A DNA stretch of 58,158 nt, from assembly GCA_017427465.1 (NCBI GenBank), contig JAFRST010000038.1:1-58158 (forward strand), in the 5' to 3' direction. Shown piece after piece: positions 51,822 through 58,158 of the stretch (position 1 is its first letter; each line of letters begins with the position of its first letter). A program made the translations under genes and the position numbers. Origin of the DNA: Clostridiales bacterium (GTDB lineage: Bacteria > Bacillota > Clostridia > Saccharofermentanales > Saccharofermentanaceae). The notes beneath the pieces were generated by a model. That model ran no database searches. It was not told the DNA's origin and saw nothing but the letters and a program-made list of their open reading frames with translations.

Positions 51822-51831
51822 GCGCCCTAAA

Positions 51832-51860
51832 AATATACCCATTTGGTAACTGGGTGTCAA
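51832..51860 (-). promoter_or_regulatory. tRNA-Thr promoter
   Basis: Leftward TTGACA (51860-51855) and TATATT (51837-51832) with a 17-base spacer, ten bases before the tRNA. Confidence 0.88.
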
Positions 51861-51901
51861 GGTGGAGTGCGTTGGAATCGCTTTAGTTTTCCAAATGAAT
51901 T

Positions 51902-52018
51902 AATTGCGCAGATCGTGCGTAAAACTGGCCGGATCACGCACGGTTCTGCGCGAATTTGGCAAAACTAGCGTAAATCCGTGCGCGAAAAGCCGGTTCCCGC
52001 GCAAGAATTACGCACGAT
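51902..52018. repeat. Two tandem GC-rich palindromes
   Basis: Palindrome 1 (51902-51956): AATTGCGCAGA and CGTGCGT pair with ACGCACG and TCTGCGC-AATT around the loop AAAACTGGCCGGATC. Palindrome 2 (51968-52013): GCGTAA and TGCGCG pair with CGCGCA and TTACGC around AAAAGCCGGTTCC. A longer-range pair ATCGTGCGTAA/TTACGCACGAT joins 51912-51922 and 52008-52018. Both sit in a gene-free gap and are far more GC-rich than its other parts. Confidence 0.75.
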
Positions 52019-52066
52019 GTAATGTGCGGCTTTAAGCTGCGTCTTTAATAATATTTTTATTAAGAA

Positions 52067-52075
52067 TGATATAAT
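52067..52075 (+). promoter_or_regulatory. Extended -10 promoter of the solute-binding-like lipoprotein
   Basis: TGA-TATAAT (52067-52075), 22 bases before the ATG, which follows TCGGAGGA. No -35 match. Confidence 0.6.
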
Positions 52076-52097
52076 CAATTTATCGGAGGATAAACGG

Positions 52098-53477
52098 ATG
52101 AAGGCTATAAGCCATTGGAAGAGATTTACCGGCCTTTTGTTGTGCGCGTCTATGACGGGCATGATCTTCTCGGGCTGTAAAAAAGGCGATGACACTTTTC
52201 CTTCGATCGATTACGAAGTTAATCAATCCGGACAGTCTGAGGAGTCAAATGAGACTTCCGAGCAGTCTTCCGGCAGCGAGATCCGTGAACTTACGGTAGC
52301 GCTTCCTTATTCTGACCAGACGATAAGATGCCTGGCATCCATGCTCTACTGCAAGAATAACGGACTTTGGGACAGCTCCGAGACAGGTCTTACGATAGAT
52401 ATCGATTATCTTTCTTCTGTTGCGACAAATTACGTTATAGCCAATGAAGGCTGTGAGAGCACGGGAGCTTCTCTGGAGACTGTAAGATCCTGGAAAAGTA
52501 ATGCTCCCGATCTTTTCCTGGCGCAGGACAGCGAGGCTGTATGGAAGGACGGCAGGGCAGCAGAGCTTAACGGCTATCTGGCAGTTAACGCATATCTTAA
52601 CAGCCAGCAGGTCTATGCCGGCGCTTTGACTTGTGATTCGGATAACGGTGTTTTCTTTGCGCTGCCTCATTTCTGTTCTGCTGAGATTCTTATGGGAAGC
52701 TATGAATTTATTCCTGCCAACGGAGGCAAGCTCCAGACCAAGAACACCACTGATGACTTAAGAGATTATCTTGAACAGATCAGGAAAGAGTATCCTTCCT
52801 GTGCAGGCTTTGCATCAGCTTATGAGCTGATCCCTTATCTGGGTTCGGCATTCAGTAACGATGTGCCTGTGTCTTATATGCTGCACGAAGAGTATTCCAA
52901 AAACCGTGATTCGGCGACAGATATTATTGAAACTGCTACTGATTATGTAAGAGAATTCTATGATGATTCTTTGGCACATGACCTCGATGGCGGAGCGGAT
53001 CCTGTATATTCCAGAACGGCAGCTTTATGGGCAGATTCATCTGCGAATGTAAAGGCCTGGTCAGAATACTATCCGGACAGCCTTTATCTTTTGCATCTGC
53101 CTTGCAATGACGCATCCAATGCCGCCGTTCCTTATATAAGCACATATTCTTTGTGTGTATCCAAGAATTCTTCCAATAAAGAGTTTGCGGCTGAGTTCGC
53201 GGCATTTATATCCTATGATCCGGATGCCCAGCTCCTTTTGTACAGGCTTGAAGATATGAGCGGACTGATGCCTCTTACGAGGAATGAGGCTGTATGGGAT
53301 CTGATCTCCGAAGACGAGCTTTTCGGGCACATGGCATCAGATTTCAGACAGACAATGGATAATGCGGTCTATTGTCCGGCTTCCAATGATAATGCGGTGT
53401 ATATGAACACCAATGAATATTTGGCAGAGTTTGTTAAGGGAAACGAAGAGTTTGATCCGGAGAAATGTTATGGCTGA
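52098..53477 (+). CDS. ABC solute-binding-protein-like lipoprotein
   Basis: A 459-residue lipoprotein: signal helix and lipobox FSGC near residue 26, a Ser/Glu-rich linker (about 35-62), then a fold resembling family-1 extracellular solute-binding proteins (segments RELTVALPYSDQ, NAPDLFLAQDSEAV, GVFFALPHFCSA, and the C-terminal MPLTRNEAVW). It would bind a sugar or oligosaccharide outside the membrane. No permease or ATPase is adjacent; the orphan MalF/MalG pair at 26-29 kb is a possible partner, but that is a guess. Its end overlaps the next gene by eight bases. Confidence 0.72.
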   Translation: MKAISHWKRFTGLLLCASMTGMIFSGCKKGDDTFPSIDYEVNQSGQSEESNETSEQSSGSEIRELTVALPYSDQTIRCLASMLYCKNNGLWDSSETGLTIDIDYLSSVATNYVIANEGCESTGASLETVRSWKSNAPDLFLAQDSEAVWKDGRAAELNGYLAVNAYLNSQQVYAGALTCDSDNGVFFALPHFCSAEILMGSYEFIPANGGKLQTKNTTDDLRDYLEQIRKEYPSCAGFASAYELIPYLGSAFSNDVPVSYMLHEEYSKNRDSATDIIETATDYVREFYDDSLAHDLDGGADPVYSRTAALWADSSANVKAWSEYYPDSLYLLHLPCNDASNAAVPYISTYSLCVSKNSSNKEFAAEFAAFISYDPDAQLLLYRLEDMSGLMPLTRNEAVWDLISEDELFGHMASDFRQTMDNAVYCPASNDNAVYMNTNEYLAEFVKGNEEFDPEKCYG

Positions 53478-54552
53478 TAAGATAGATCTTCGTAAGATTC
53501 ATATTGCTGACAGCTCCGAGCTTCGGAAAAGAGGCCTGATGGAAGGTACCATCAAGTACATTGAGGACGACATCAGATCCTTTGGTACAGGAAGCCAGGG
53601 AGAGGCAATGCTCGCCATCAAAGGCGGTGTAATCTATGCTCTCGTAAAGTTGTTCAGACCTGACAGAAAGAAGTGCAGAGCTCATGTGGAATTCGTTTTC
53701 ACGAATGATGCAAATGCCGATACACAGAGCGGTATCGTCGATGAGGTCTTAAGGTATTGCTTCCTTAGCGAGTACTATCACAAGGTAACGGTCATCTGCA
53801 ACCACGGCAACGAAGGTCTCGAGCGCATTCTGACAGGCGCAGGATTCTTGCAGGAAGCGGTCTTAAGGGATGAAGTCAGGGGCAAGAACGGCTTTGAAGA
53901 CGCAGGCCTTTATGCGATGCTTTCATACGAATACCCGAAATACAATATCTGCTTTGTCCCGTTCGAGCGCGGTGTCGCGATGGTAAGCGGAGGACAGGAC
54001 TTTATCGATTCAGTTAAGCTTTTCCATTATGGCCAGAAGATAGAAGATCCGTTCGCCGATAATATCGCGGGAGCATTGGGACTTCTGGACGGTAACGGCG
54101 GCCTTAAGCGCAACGACGAAGGCATCTATAATCTTGATGAAGAGCAGCTTAAGTATCTGCCCGGCGAGCTTTCCAAGGCTTATACAGAACTTAGGGAATA
54201 CTTCGACAGCATGAGGGCGGGCTTTGATATCAACGTCAGATTCAGTGTCGGAACGCCTTTCCAGAAGAAGGTATGGAACGCGCTCAATACGATACCTTAC
54301 GGCGGCACGGCAAGTTATGAGGACATAGCATTGATCCTTACTGAAGGTAAGCTCGCCGAAGCCAGAAAGATCACGAGAGCTGTCGGCGCCGCGTGCTCTG
54401 ATAACCCTGTAGCAGTCGTCGTCCCGTGCCACCGCGTAATCGGTAAGGACGGCAGCATCGTCGGTTACTCTGCCGGTATCGACATCAAAGACTATCTGCT
54501 CTTGCATGAAAGCTTTACGGCGGTTACACCGCTTATTTCCAAGGAGGGATAA
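53470..54552 (+). CDS. Fusion of a GNAT-like domain and O6-alkylguanine-DNA methyltransferase
   Basis: A 360-residue protein. Residues 1 to about 180 resemble a GNAT N-acetyltransferase (VEFVFTNDANADTQSG, HKVTVICNHGNEGLERILTGAGF). Residues about 260-350 are an MGMT/Ogt repair domain with FQKKVWNALNTIPYGGTASYE and the alkyl-acceptor Cys320 in VPCHRVIGKDGSIVGYSAG. The ATG at 53470 follows CCGGAGAAA and overlaps the preceding gene by eight bases. It would remove alkyl groups from guanine; the partner domain's substrate is unknown. Confidence 0.83.
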   Translation: MADKIDLRKIHIADSSELRKRGLMEGTIKYIEDDIRSFGTGSQGEAMLAIKGGVIYALVKLFRPDRKKCRAHVEFVFTNDANADTQSGIVDEVLRYCFLSEYYHKVTVICNHGNEGLERILTGAGFLQEAVLRDEVRGKNGFEDAGLYAMLSYEYPKYNICFVPFERGVAMVSGGQDFIDSVKLFHYGQKIEDPFADNIAGALGLLDGNGGLKRNDEGIYNLDEEQLKYLPGELSKAYTELREYFDSMRAGFDINVRFSVGTPFQKKVWNALNTIPYGGTASYEDIALILTEGKLAEARKITRAVGAACSDNPVAVVVPCHRVIGKDGSIVGYSAGIDIKDYLLLHESFTAVTPLISKEG

Positions 54553-54554
54553 TT

Positions 54555-55184
54555 ATGGCAAAACACGATAAGATCGATGTCGGGGTGTCAACGATCCTTA
54601 ACCCCGTACCTGTTGTTATGGTTTCTTCCGCAGGTATGGATCCGGAGTCAGAAGCAGGACGCCCGAACATAATGACTGCCGCATGGGCAGGAACCGTTAA
54701 TTCCGAGCCGCCTATGCTCTCAGTCAGCATCCGAAAATCAAGACATTCACATAAGCTCATCTCTGAGACTGGCGAATTCGTAGTAAACCTTGTCTCAAAA
54801 TCTCTTTGCAAGGCATGCGATTACTGCGGAGTGAGAGGAGGCGAAAAGGAAGACAAGTTCAAGTCGTGCTCTCTTACACCCGTTAAGGCTGAAGGCCTCA
54901 AGTATGCTTATGCCATAAAGGAAGCGCCCGTATCGATCTCATGTGTTGTTAAGAGCGTTCAGGAATTAGGATCTCACGATATGTTTATCGCGGAAATCAA
55001 GGCTGTTACTGCTGATTCTTATCTTCTCGATGAGAGCGGCAAGCTCTGCTTAGAGAATGCAAGACTTGTAGCTTACAATCACGGGGAGTACTATCTTTTG
55101 GGCGAGAAGCTTGGCTTCTTCGGTTATTCCGTAGCGTCTGAAGACATTATCAGAAAGAGAATGGGCAAGGATAAGAAGAAATGA
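54555..55184 (+). CDS. Flavin reductase family protein (FMN-binding split barrel)
   Basis: A 209-residue protein of the flavin-reductase-like/HpaC-related split-barrel family: ILNPVPVVMVSSAG at the start, NIMTAAWAGTVNSEPPMLSVSIRKSRHSHKLI near 35-66 and EFVVNLVSKSL. A CxxCG-like segment (KACDYCGVRGG) is present. Typical of anaerobe flavoredoxin-like proteins that bind FMN. It overlaps the next gene by four bases. Confidence 0.88.
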   Translation: MAKHDKIDVGVSTILNPVPVVMVSSAGMDPESEAGRPNIMTAAWAGTVNSEPPMLSVSIRKSRHSHKLISETGEFVVNLVSKSLCKACDYCGVRGGEKEDKFKSCSLTPVKAEGLKYAYAIKEAPVSISCVVKSVQELGSHDMFIAEIKAVTADSYLLDESGKLCLENARLVAYNHGEYYLLGEKLGFFGYSVASEDIIRKRMGKDKKK

Positions 55185-55741
55185 AGTTTAAAGGGATAAA
55201 GAAGGTTCACGAAGGCCGTTTTATAACATCTTACAATGCCGAGTATGAGACTGAGGCAGGAAATCAGAAGATCTATGAGATGGTCTCAAGGGATAAGAAT
55301 ATTACGAATCTTGAAGAACTAAAGCGCGACAAGTGTGACGCTGTAGTTCTTATTATCACTACACCTGACGGAAAAAAGCTCCTGCTGAACAGAGAATTCA
55401 GAATGGCCGTAGGCGGGTTTGCCTATAACTTCCCGGCAGGATTAATTGATGAAGGTGAGACACCTGATGTAGCTGCAGCAAGGGAGCTCTGGGAAGAGAC
55501 GGGCCTTAAGCTCGTTTCCATTGAAGAGGTCCTTCCGATGAGCTACTCGGGCGTAGGCATCACTAACGAGAGAAGCTGCTGTGTTATCGGCAAGGCAGAA
55601 GGCGAGTTCGCACCAAGCACTTCTGACGAGGAAGAGATCGAAGCGCGCTGGTATACCAAGGAAGAAGTAAGAGAACTTCTCAAGCAGACCAACCTGGCCG
55701 CAAGGACACAGGCTTTCTGCTACTGGTGGGCAAAGGAATGA
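55181..55741 (+). CDS. NUDIX hydrolase (ADP-ribose pyrophosphatase-like)
   Basis: A 186-residue NUDIX enzyme with a complete box: G-LIDEGETPDVAAARELWEETGL near residues 87-108, including the REx2EE metal ligands. The N-terminus and length resemble ADP-ribose pyrophosphatases (NudF group). Substrate not settled. ATGA overlap with the flavin reductase gene suggests coupled translation. Confidence 0.9.
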   Translation: MKFKGIKKVHEGRFITSYNAEYETEAGNQKIYEMVSRDKNITNLEELKRDKCDAVVLIITTPDGKKLLLNREFRMAVGGFAYNFPAGLIDEGETPDVAAARELWEETGLKLVSIEEVLPMSYSGVGITNERSCCVIGKAEGEFAPSTSDEEEIEARWYTKEEVRELLKQTNLAARTQAFCYWWAKE

Positions 55742-55768
55742 TCGTTTGATGCTGACAAGTAAAAATAC

Positions 55769-55824
55769 TTGACACGCTACTTATCCTTTGTTATTATGTG
55801 CAAGCTTGATATTAGGAGGCTTGC
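55769..55824 (+). promoter_or_regulatory. Promoter of the ylxM-ffh operon, with a hairpin over the ribosome-binding site
   Basis: TTGACA (55769-55774), 17 bases, then TATTAT (55792-55797, extended by TG). GCAAGC (55800-55805) can pair with GCTTGC (55819-55824), enclosing the AGGAGG ribosome-binding site (55814-55819). The upstream arm may be partly outside the transcript. Confidence 0.75.
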
Positions 55825-55830
55825 CTTTAA

Positions 55831-56157
55831 ATGCGTGAAAAGTCAGTAAGAACAGACCTTTTGCTTGATTTCTACGGCAATCTTCTCACGCCCAAGATGA
55901 GGCGTACCTGTGAGAGCTACTATAACGATGATCTGTCTTTGGCTGAGATTGCCGAAGCGGAGGGTATCTCAAGACAGGGCGTTCATGACACTGTCAAGAG
56001 GGCAGAAAAGCAGCTTGAAGAGTATGAGGAGAAGTTAGGTCTCCTGGGACTTTTCGAGAAGCAGCAGGCAAAGGCCAAAAAGGCTCTGGCGCACTTAAAC
56101 AGCGGTGATACCGGCATGGCTGCAAAAGAGCTTGAAGAATTGATAGAGGAAATGTAA
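55831..56157 (+). CDS. ylxM: YlxM family DNA-binding protein (UPF0122)
   Basis: A 108-residue protein with a sigma-70 region 4-like helix-turn-helix (LSLAEIAEAEGISRQGVHDTVKRAEKQL near residues 36-63), as in YlxM/p13, the conserved neighbour of ffh. Its role with the signal recognition particle is not clear; it may bind RNA or DNA. AGGAGG precedes the ATG. Followed five bases later by ffh. Confidence 0.92.
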   Translation: MREKSVRTDLLLDFYGNLLTPKMRRTCESYYNDDLSLAEIAEAEGISRQGVHDTVKRAEKQLEEYEEKLGLLGLFEKQQAKAKKALAHLNSGDTGMAAKELEELIEEM

Positions 56158-56161
56158 GAAA

Positions 56162-57685
56162 GTGTTTGAGAGCTTATCGCAAAAGCTTCAGAATATAACT
56201 TCCAAGATGCGCGGCAAGGCCCGCGTAAGTGAGAGCGACATCAAGGAGATGATGCGTGAGATCCGCATGGCTCTCCTCGAGGCTGATGTTAACTACAGCG
56301 TAGTTAAAGAATTCGTCGCAGATATGTCCGAGAAGTGCAAGGGCGTTGATATTCAGGGCTCTTTTACTCCCGGCCAGCAGATAGTAAAGATCGTAAGAGA
56401 CTCATTAACGGAGCTCTTGGGCGGAGAAGAAGGCGAAGACAGGCTCAACGCTGATTCTTCCGGATTTAATATCATCATCCTTTACGGTCTCCAGGGTGCA
56501 GGTAAGACCACAACGGCTGCTAAGCTTGCAAAGCTCCTCAAGGAGAACGGCAAGAAGCCTATGGTCGTTTCTGTTGACGTGCACAGACCTGCAGCTGCAC
56601 AGCAGCTCAAGGTGTTAAGTGACAGCGTCGGTGTAGACTGCTATATCGATCCTGAAGAGAAGGATGCAGTTAAGATCGCTAAAGACGGTGAAGGTAAGGC
56701 AAGATACATGCTTTGCAATTACCTTATCATCGATACGGCAGGCCGTACGGTTGCTGATGAAGAGCTCATGGAAGAACTCAGAGATATCGCAGCAGCAGTT
56801 AACCCTACTGAGAAGCTCCTCGTAGTCGATGCCATGATCGGTCAGGAAGCCGTTAACGTGGCACAGCTCTTTGAGCAGAACATCGGCATGGACGGCTTCA
56901 TCATGACAAAGCTCGACGGTGACGCCAGAGGCGGTGCCGCGCTTTCCATCCGTAAACTTACCAGCAAGCCTATCAAGTACATCTGTACAGGCGAGAAGGT
57001 AGATGCTATCGAGAAGTTCTATCCTCAGCGCATGGCTGACAGGATCCTCGGCATGGGCGATGTCGTAAGCCTTATCGAAAAGGCGCAGCAGAGCATCGAC
57101 GAGGAAGAAGCCCGCAAGACCATGGAACGTATGATGGGCAGCCATTATAACCTCGATGATCTCTATGCACAGTACGCCCAGATGAAGAAGATGGGATCAC
57201 TTAAAGATCTCGTAGGCATGATGCCCGGCGCTGCAGGCAAGGTCAACGAGGATGATCTCGATGACAAGATCGTCGACAGACAGATGGCCATCATCACATC
57301 CATGACCAAGAAGGAGAGAAGGAATCCTTCTATCCTTAATGCCAGCAGAAGAAAGAGGATCGCCGCAGGCGCAGGCGTTCAGGTATCTGATGTTAATAAG
57401 CTCATTTCCCAGTATGAGCAGACAGCAAAACTCATGAAGACGTTCTCCAACGGTAAGGGCGGATTCAAGATGCCTAAGGGCTTTGCCAAGCAGGCAGCCA
57501 AGATGGGCCTCACGGGAGGCATGGGAGGCATGGGCGGCTTAGGCAACATGGGCGGTATGGGAAGCGGAATCCCCAAGGGATTAGGAAGCCTCTCGATGCC
57601 TAAGGAAGATGCCGGAGATTATTCTGCAGCTGCAACGCCTACAGGAAGACGCGACCGCAAGAAGAAGCGCAAGGGCAGAAGATAA
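56162..57685 (+). CDS. ffh: Signal recognition particle protein Ffh
   Basis: GTPase that targets nascent membrane proteins with 4.5S/6S RNA. The 507 residues comprise the N domain (1-100), the G domain with GLQGAGKTTTAAKL near 105-118, DTAGR near 190, TKLDGDARGG near 246 and the RIAAGAG region of the M domain. The Met/Gly-rich C-terminus (GGMGGMGGLGNMGGM) extends beyond the core M domain. It starts at GTG 56162, four bases after ylxM, with a weak ribosome-binding site. Confidence 0.96.
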   Translation: MFESLSQKLQNITSKMRGKARVSESDIKEMMREIRMALLEADVNYSVVKEFVADMSEKCKGVDIQGSFTPGQQIVKIVRDSLTELLGGEEGEDRLNADSSGFNIIILYGLQGAGKTTTAAKLAKLLKENGKKPMVVSVDVHRPAAAQQLKVLSDSVGVDCYIDPEEKDAVKIAKDGEGKARYMLCNYLIIDTAGRTVADEELMEELRDIAAAVNPTEKLLVVDAMIGQEAVNVAQLFEQNIGMDGFIMTKLDGDARGGAALSIRKLTSKPIKYICTGEKVDAIEKFYPQRMADRILGMGDVVSLIEKAQQSIDEEEARKTMERMMGSHYNLDDLYAQYAQMKKMGSLKDLVGMMPGAAGKVNEDDLDDKIVDRQMAIITSMTKKERRNPSILNASRRKRIAAGAGVQVSDVNKLISQYEQTAKLMKTFSNGKGGFKMPKGFAKQAAKMGLTGGMGGMGGLGNMGGMGSGIPKGLGSLSMPKEDAGDYSAAATPTGRRDRKKKRKGRR

Positions 57686-57694
57686 AGTCGATCC

Positions 57695-57711
57695 CGTCAT
57701 TTCTCATGACG
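57695..57711 (+). terminator. Small hairpin between ffh and rpsP
   Basis: CGTCAT (57695-57700) pairs with ATGACG (57706-57711). It lacks a T run, so it may be a processing or weak termination site within the operon. Confidence 0.35.
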
Positions 57712-57757
57712 TAGATTATAAAAAACAAAAACAAATAAATTTTTGGAGGAAACAAAA

Positions 57758-58000
57758 ATGGCAGTAAAGATTCGTTTAAGAAGAATGGGTAAGAAGAAGG
57801 CACCTTTCTATCGTGTTGTTGTTGCTGATGCAAGATATCCTAGAGACGGCCGCTTCATCGAGGAGATCGGTTACTATGATCCCATGAAGGAAACAGACAG
57901 CGTTAACATCGATGCAGACGCAGCTAAGAAGTGGATCTCCAACGGAGCTCAGCCCACAGATACAGTAAAGTCTCTTCTTAAGAAGCAGGGCATCATCTGA
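57758..58000 (+). CDS. rpsP: 30S ribosomal protein S16
   Basis: An 80-residue S16, starting [26 protein letters not shown], with the usual SPRDGRF-like segment ([16 protein letters not shown]). The ATG at 57758 follows GGAGGA (57745-57750); an in-frame TTG at 57743 overlaps that site. Order ffh-rpsP-khpA is the conserved Bacillota arrangement. Confidence 0.97.
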   Translation: MAVKIRLRRMGKKKAPFYRVVVADARYPRDGRFIEEIGYYDPMKETDSVNIDADAAKKWISNGAQPTDTVKSLLKKQGII

Positions 58001-58054
58001 TAAACTATTTTTCAGATGAGGATATTACCCAAATAATAGGAAGGAGAGCTTTAT

Positions 58055-58158
58055 ATGGACGATTTGTTGGTTTATATCGCCAGGGAATTAGTTAGTAATC
58101 CCGATGAGGTAAACGTAAAGAAGACAGAGCGTGGAAACACTGTTGTTTTCGAGCTGTC
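58055..58158 (+). CDS. khpA: KH-domain RNA-binding protein KhpA, N-terminal part
   Basis: The first 34 residues (MDDLLVYIARELVSNPDEVN and onward) match KhpA/YlqC; the gene runs off the window. GGAAGGAGA precedes the ATG. KhpA forms a small RNA chaperone complex with KhpB; rimM and trmD usually follow. Confidence 0.9.
   Translation, partial: MDDLLVYIARELVSNPDEVNVKKTERGNTVVFEL

Noticed and set aside
51704..51886. Rightward 60-residue reading frame
   Set aside because: It crosses the terminator and the tRNA-Thr gene.
1..58158. CRISPR arrays, prophage, rRNA genes, known riboswitches
   Set aside because: No regularly spaced repeats, no phage genes, no rRNA sequence and no riboswitch consensus were recognised on either strand.

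Overview
The window is chromosomal DNA from a low-to-mid GC Gram-positive anaerobe, most likely a member of Clostridia (Bacillota). Evidence: strong AGGAGG ribosome-binding sites, the ylxM-ffh-rpsP-khpA order at the right end, a glgB-glgC-glgD-glgA glycogen operon with the GlgD regulatory subunit, a ferredoxin-dependent 2-oxoacid oxidoreductase operon, the diaminopimelate dehydrogenase route to lysine, a DUF6465 protein, and CPBP and ABC-2 membrane proteins. No rRNA, phage genes, transposase or CRISPR array is visible. The species cannot be named from the sequence.

Layout. 0-6 kb: end of an FAD-dependent dehydrogenase gene, a lipoprotein, and a leftward three-gene ABC-2 exporter operon whose last gene is a permease-CPBP protease fusion. 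6-15 kb: a DUF6465 protein with a histone-H1-like tail, an ABC-F ATPase, leuCDB, then ppx and ppk (polyphosphate turnover). 15-18 kb: a second ABC-2 exporter and tRNA-Ala(GGC). 18-24 kb: galM, ilvE, a lipoprotein, ddh, an ATP-grasp enzyme, and bioY under a BirA-type operator. 24-30 kb: a third ABC-2 exporter with a P-loop NTPase, two divergent sugar-type permeases, and an SPFH/zinc-ribbon protein. 30-36 kb: glmM, nagB, the four-gene 2-oxoacid:ferredoxin oxidoreductase operon, a YfcE-type phosphodiesterase. 36-45 kb: glgBCDA plus a GH13 amylase. 45-51 kb: a CapA-like lipoprotein and a purine operon (purE, purF, purN, purO-type IMP cyclohydrolase, stand-alone AICAR formyltransferase). 51-58 kb: a coiled-coil membrane protein, tRNA-Thr(CGT), a palindrome-rich gap, a solute-binding-like lipoprotein, a GNAT-MGMT fusion, a flavin reductase, a NUDIX hydrolase, ylxM-ffh-rpsP and the start of khpA.

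How the genes work together. Two storage polymers are covered: glycogen (glgBCDA plus an amylase) and polyphosphate (ppk with ppx). The most unusual theme is that Ppk, GlgB, GlgA and the DUF6465 protein all carry long Lys/Ala/Pro (PAKKA-type) tails outside their catalytic cores. Such tails are known on DNA-binding proteins that tie PHA granules to the nucleoid, so these may anchor glycogen and polyphosphate particles to DNA. A second notable point is a PurF that has lost its nucleophilic cysteine and oxyanion-hole motif but keeps its PRPP site and Fe-S cysteines, suggesting use of free ammonia. A third is a set of GC-rich palindromes with a shared GTGC-AAAA-GGCC core in two intergenic gaps.
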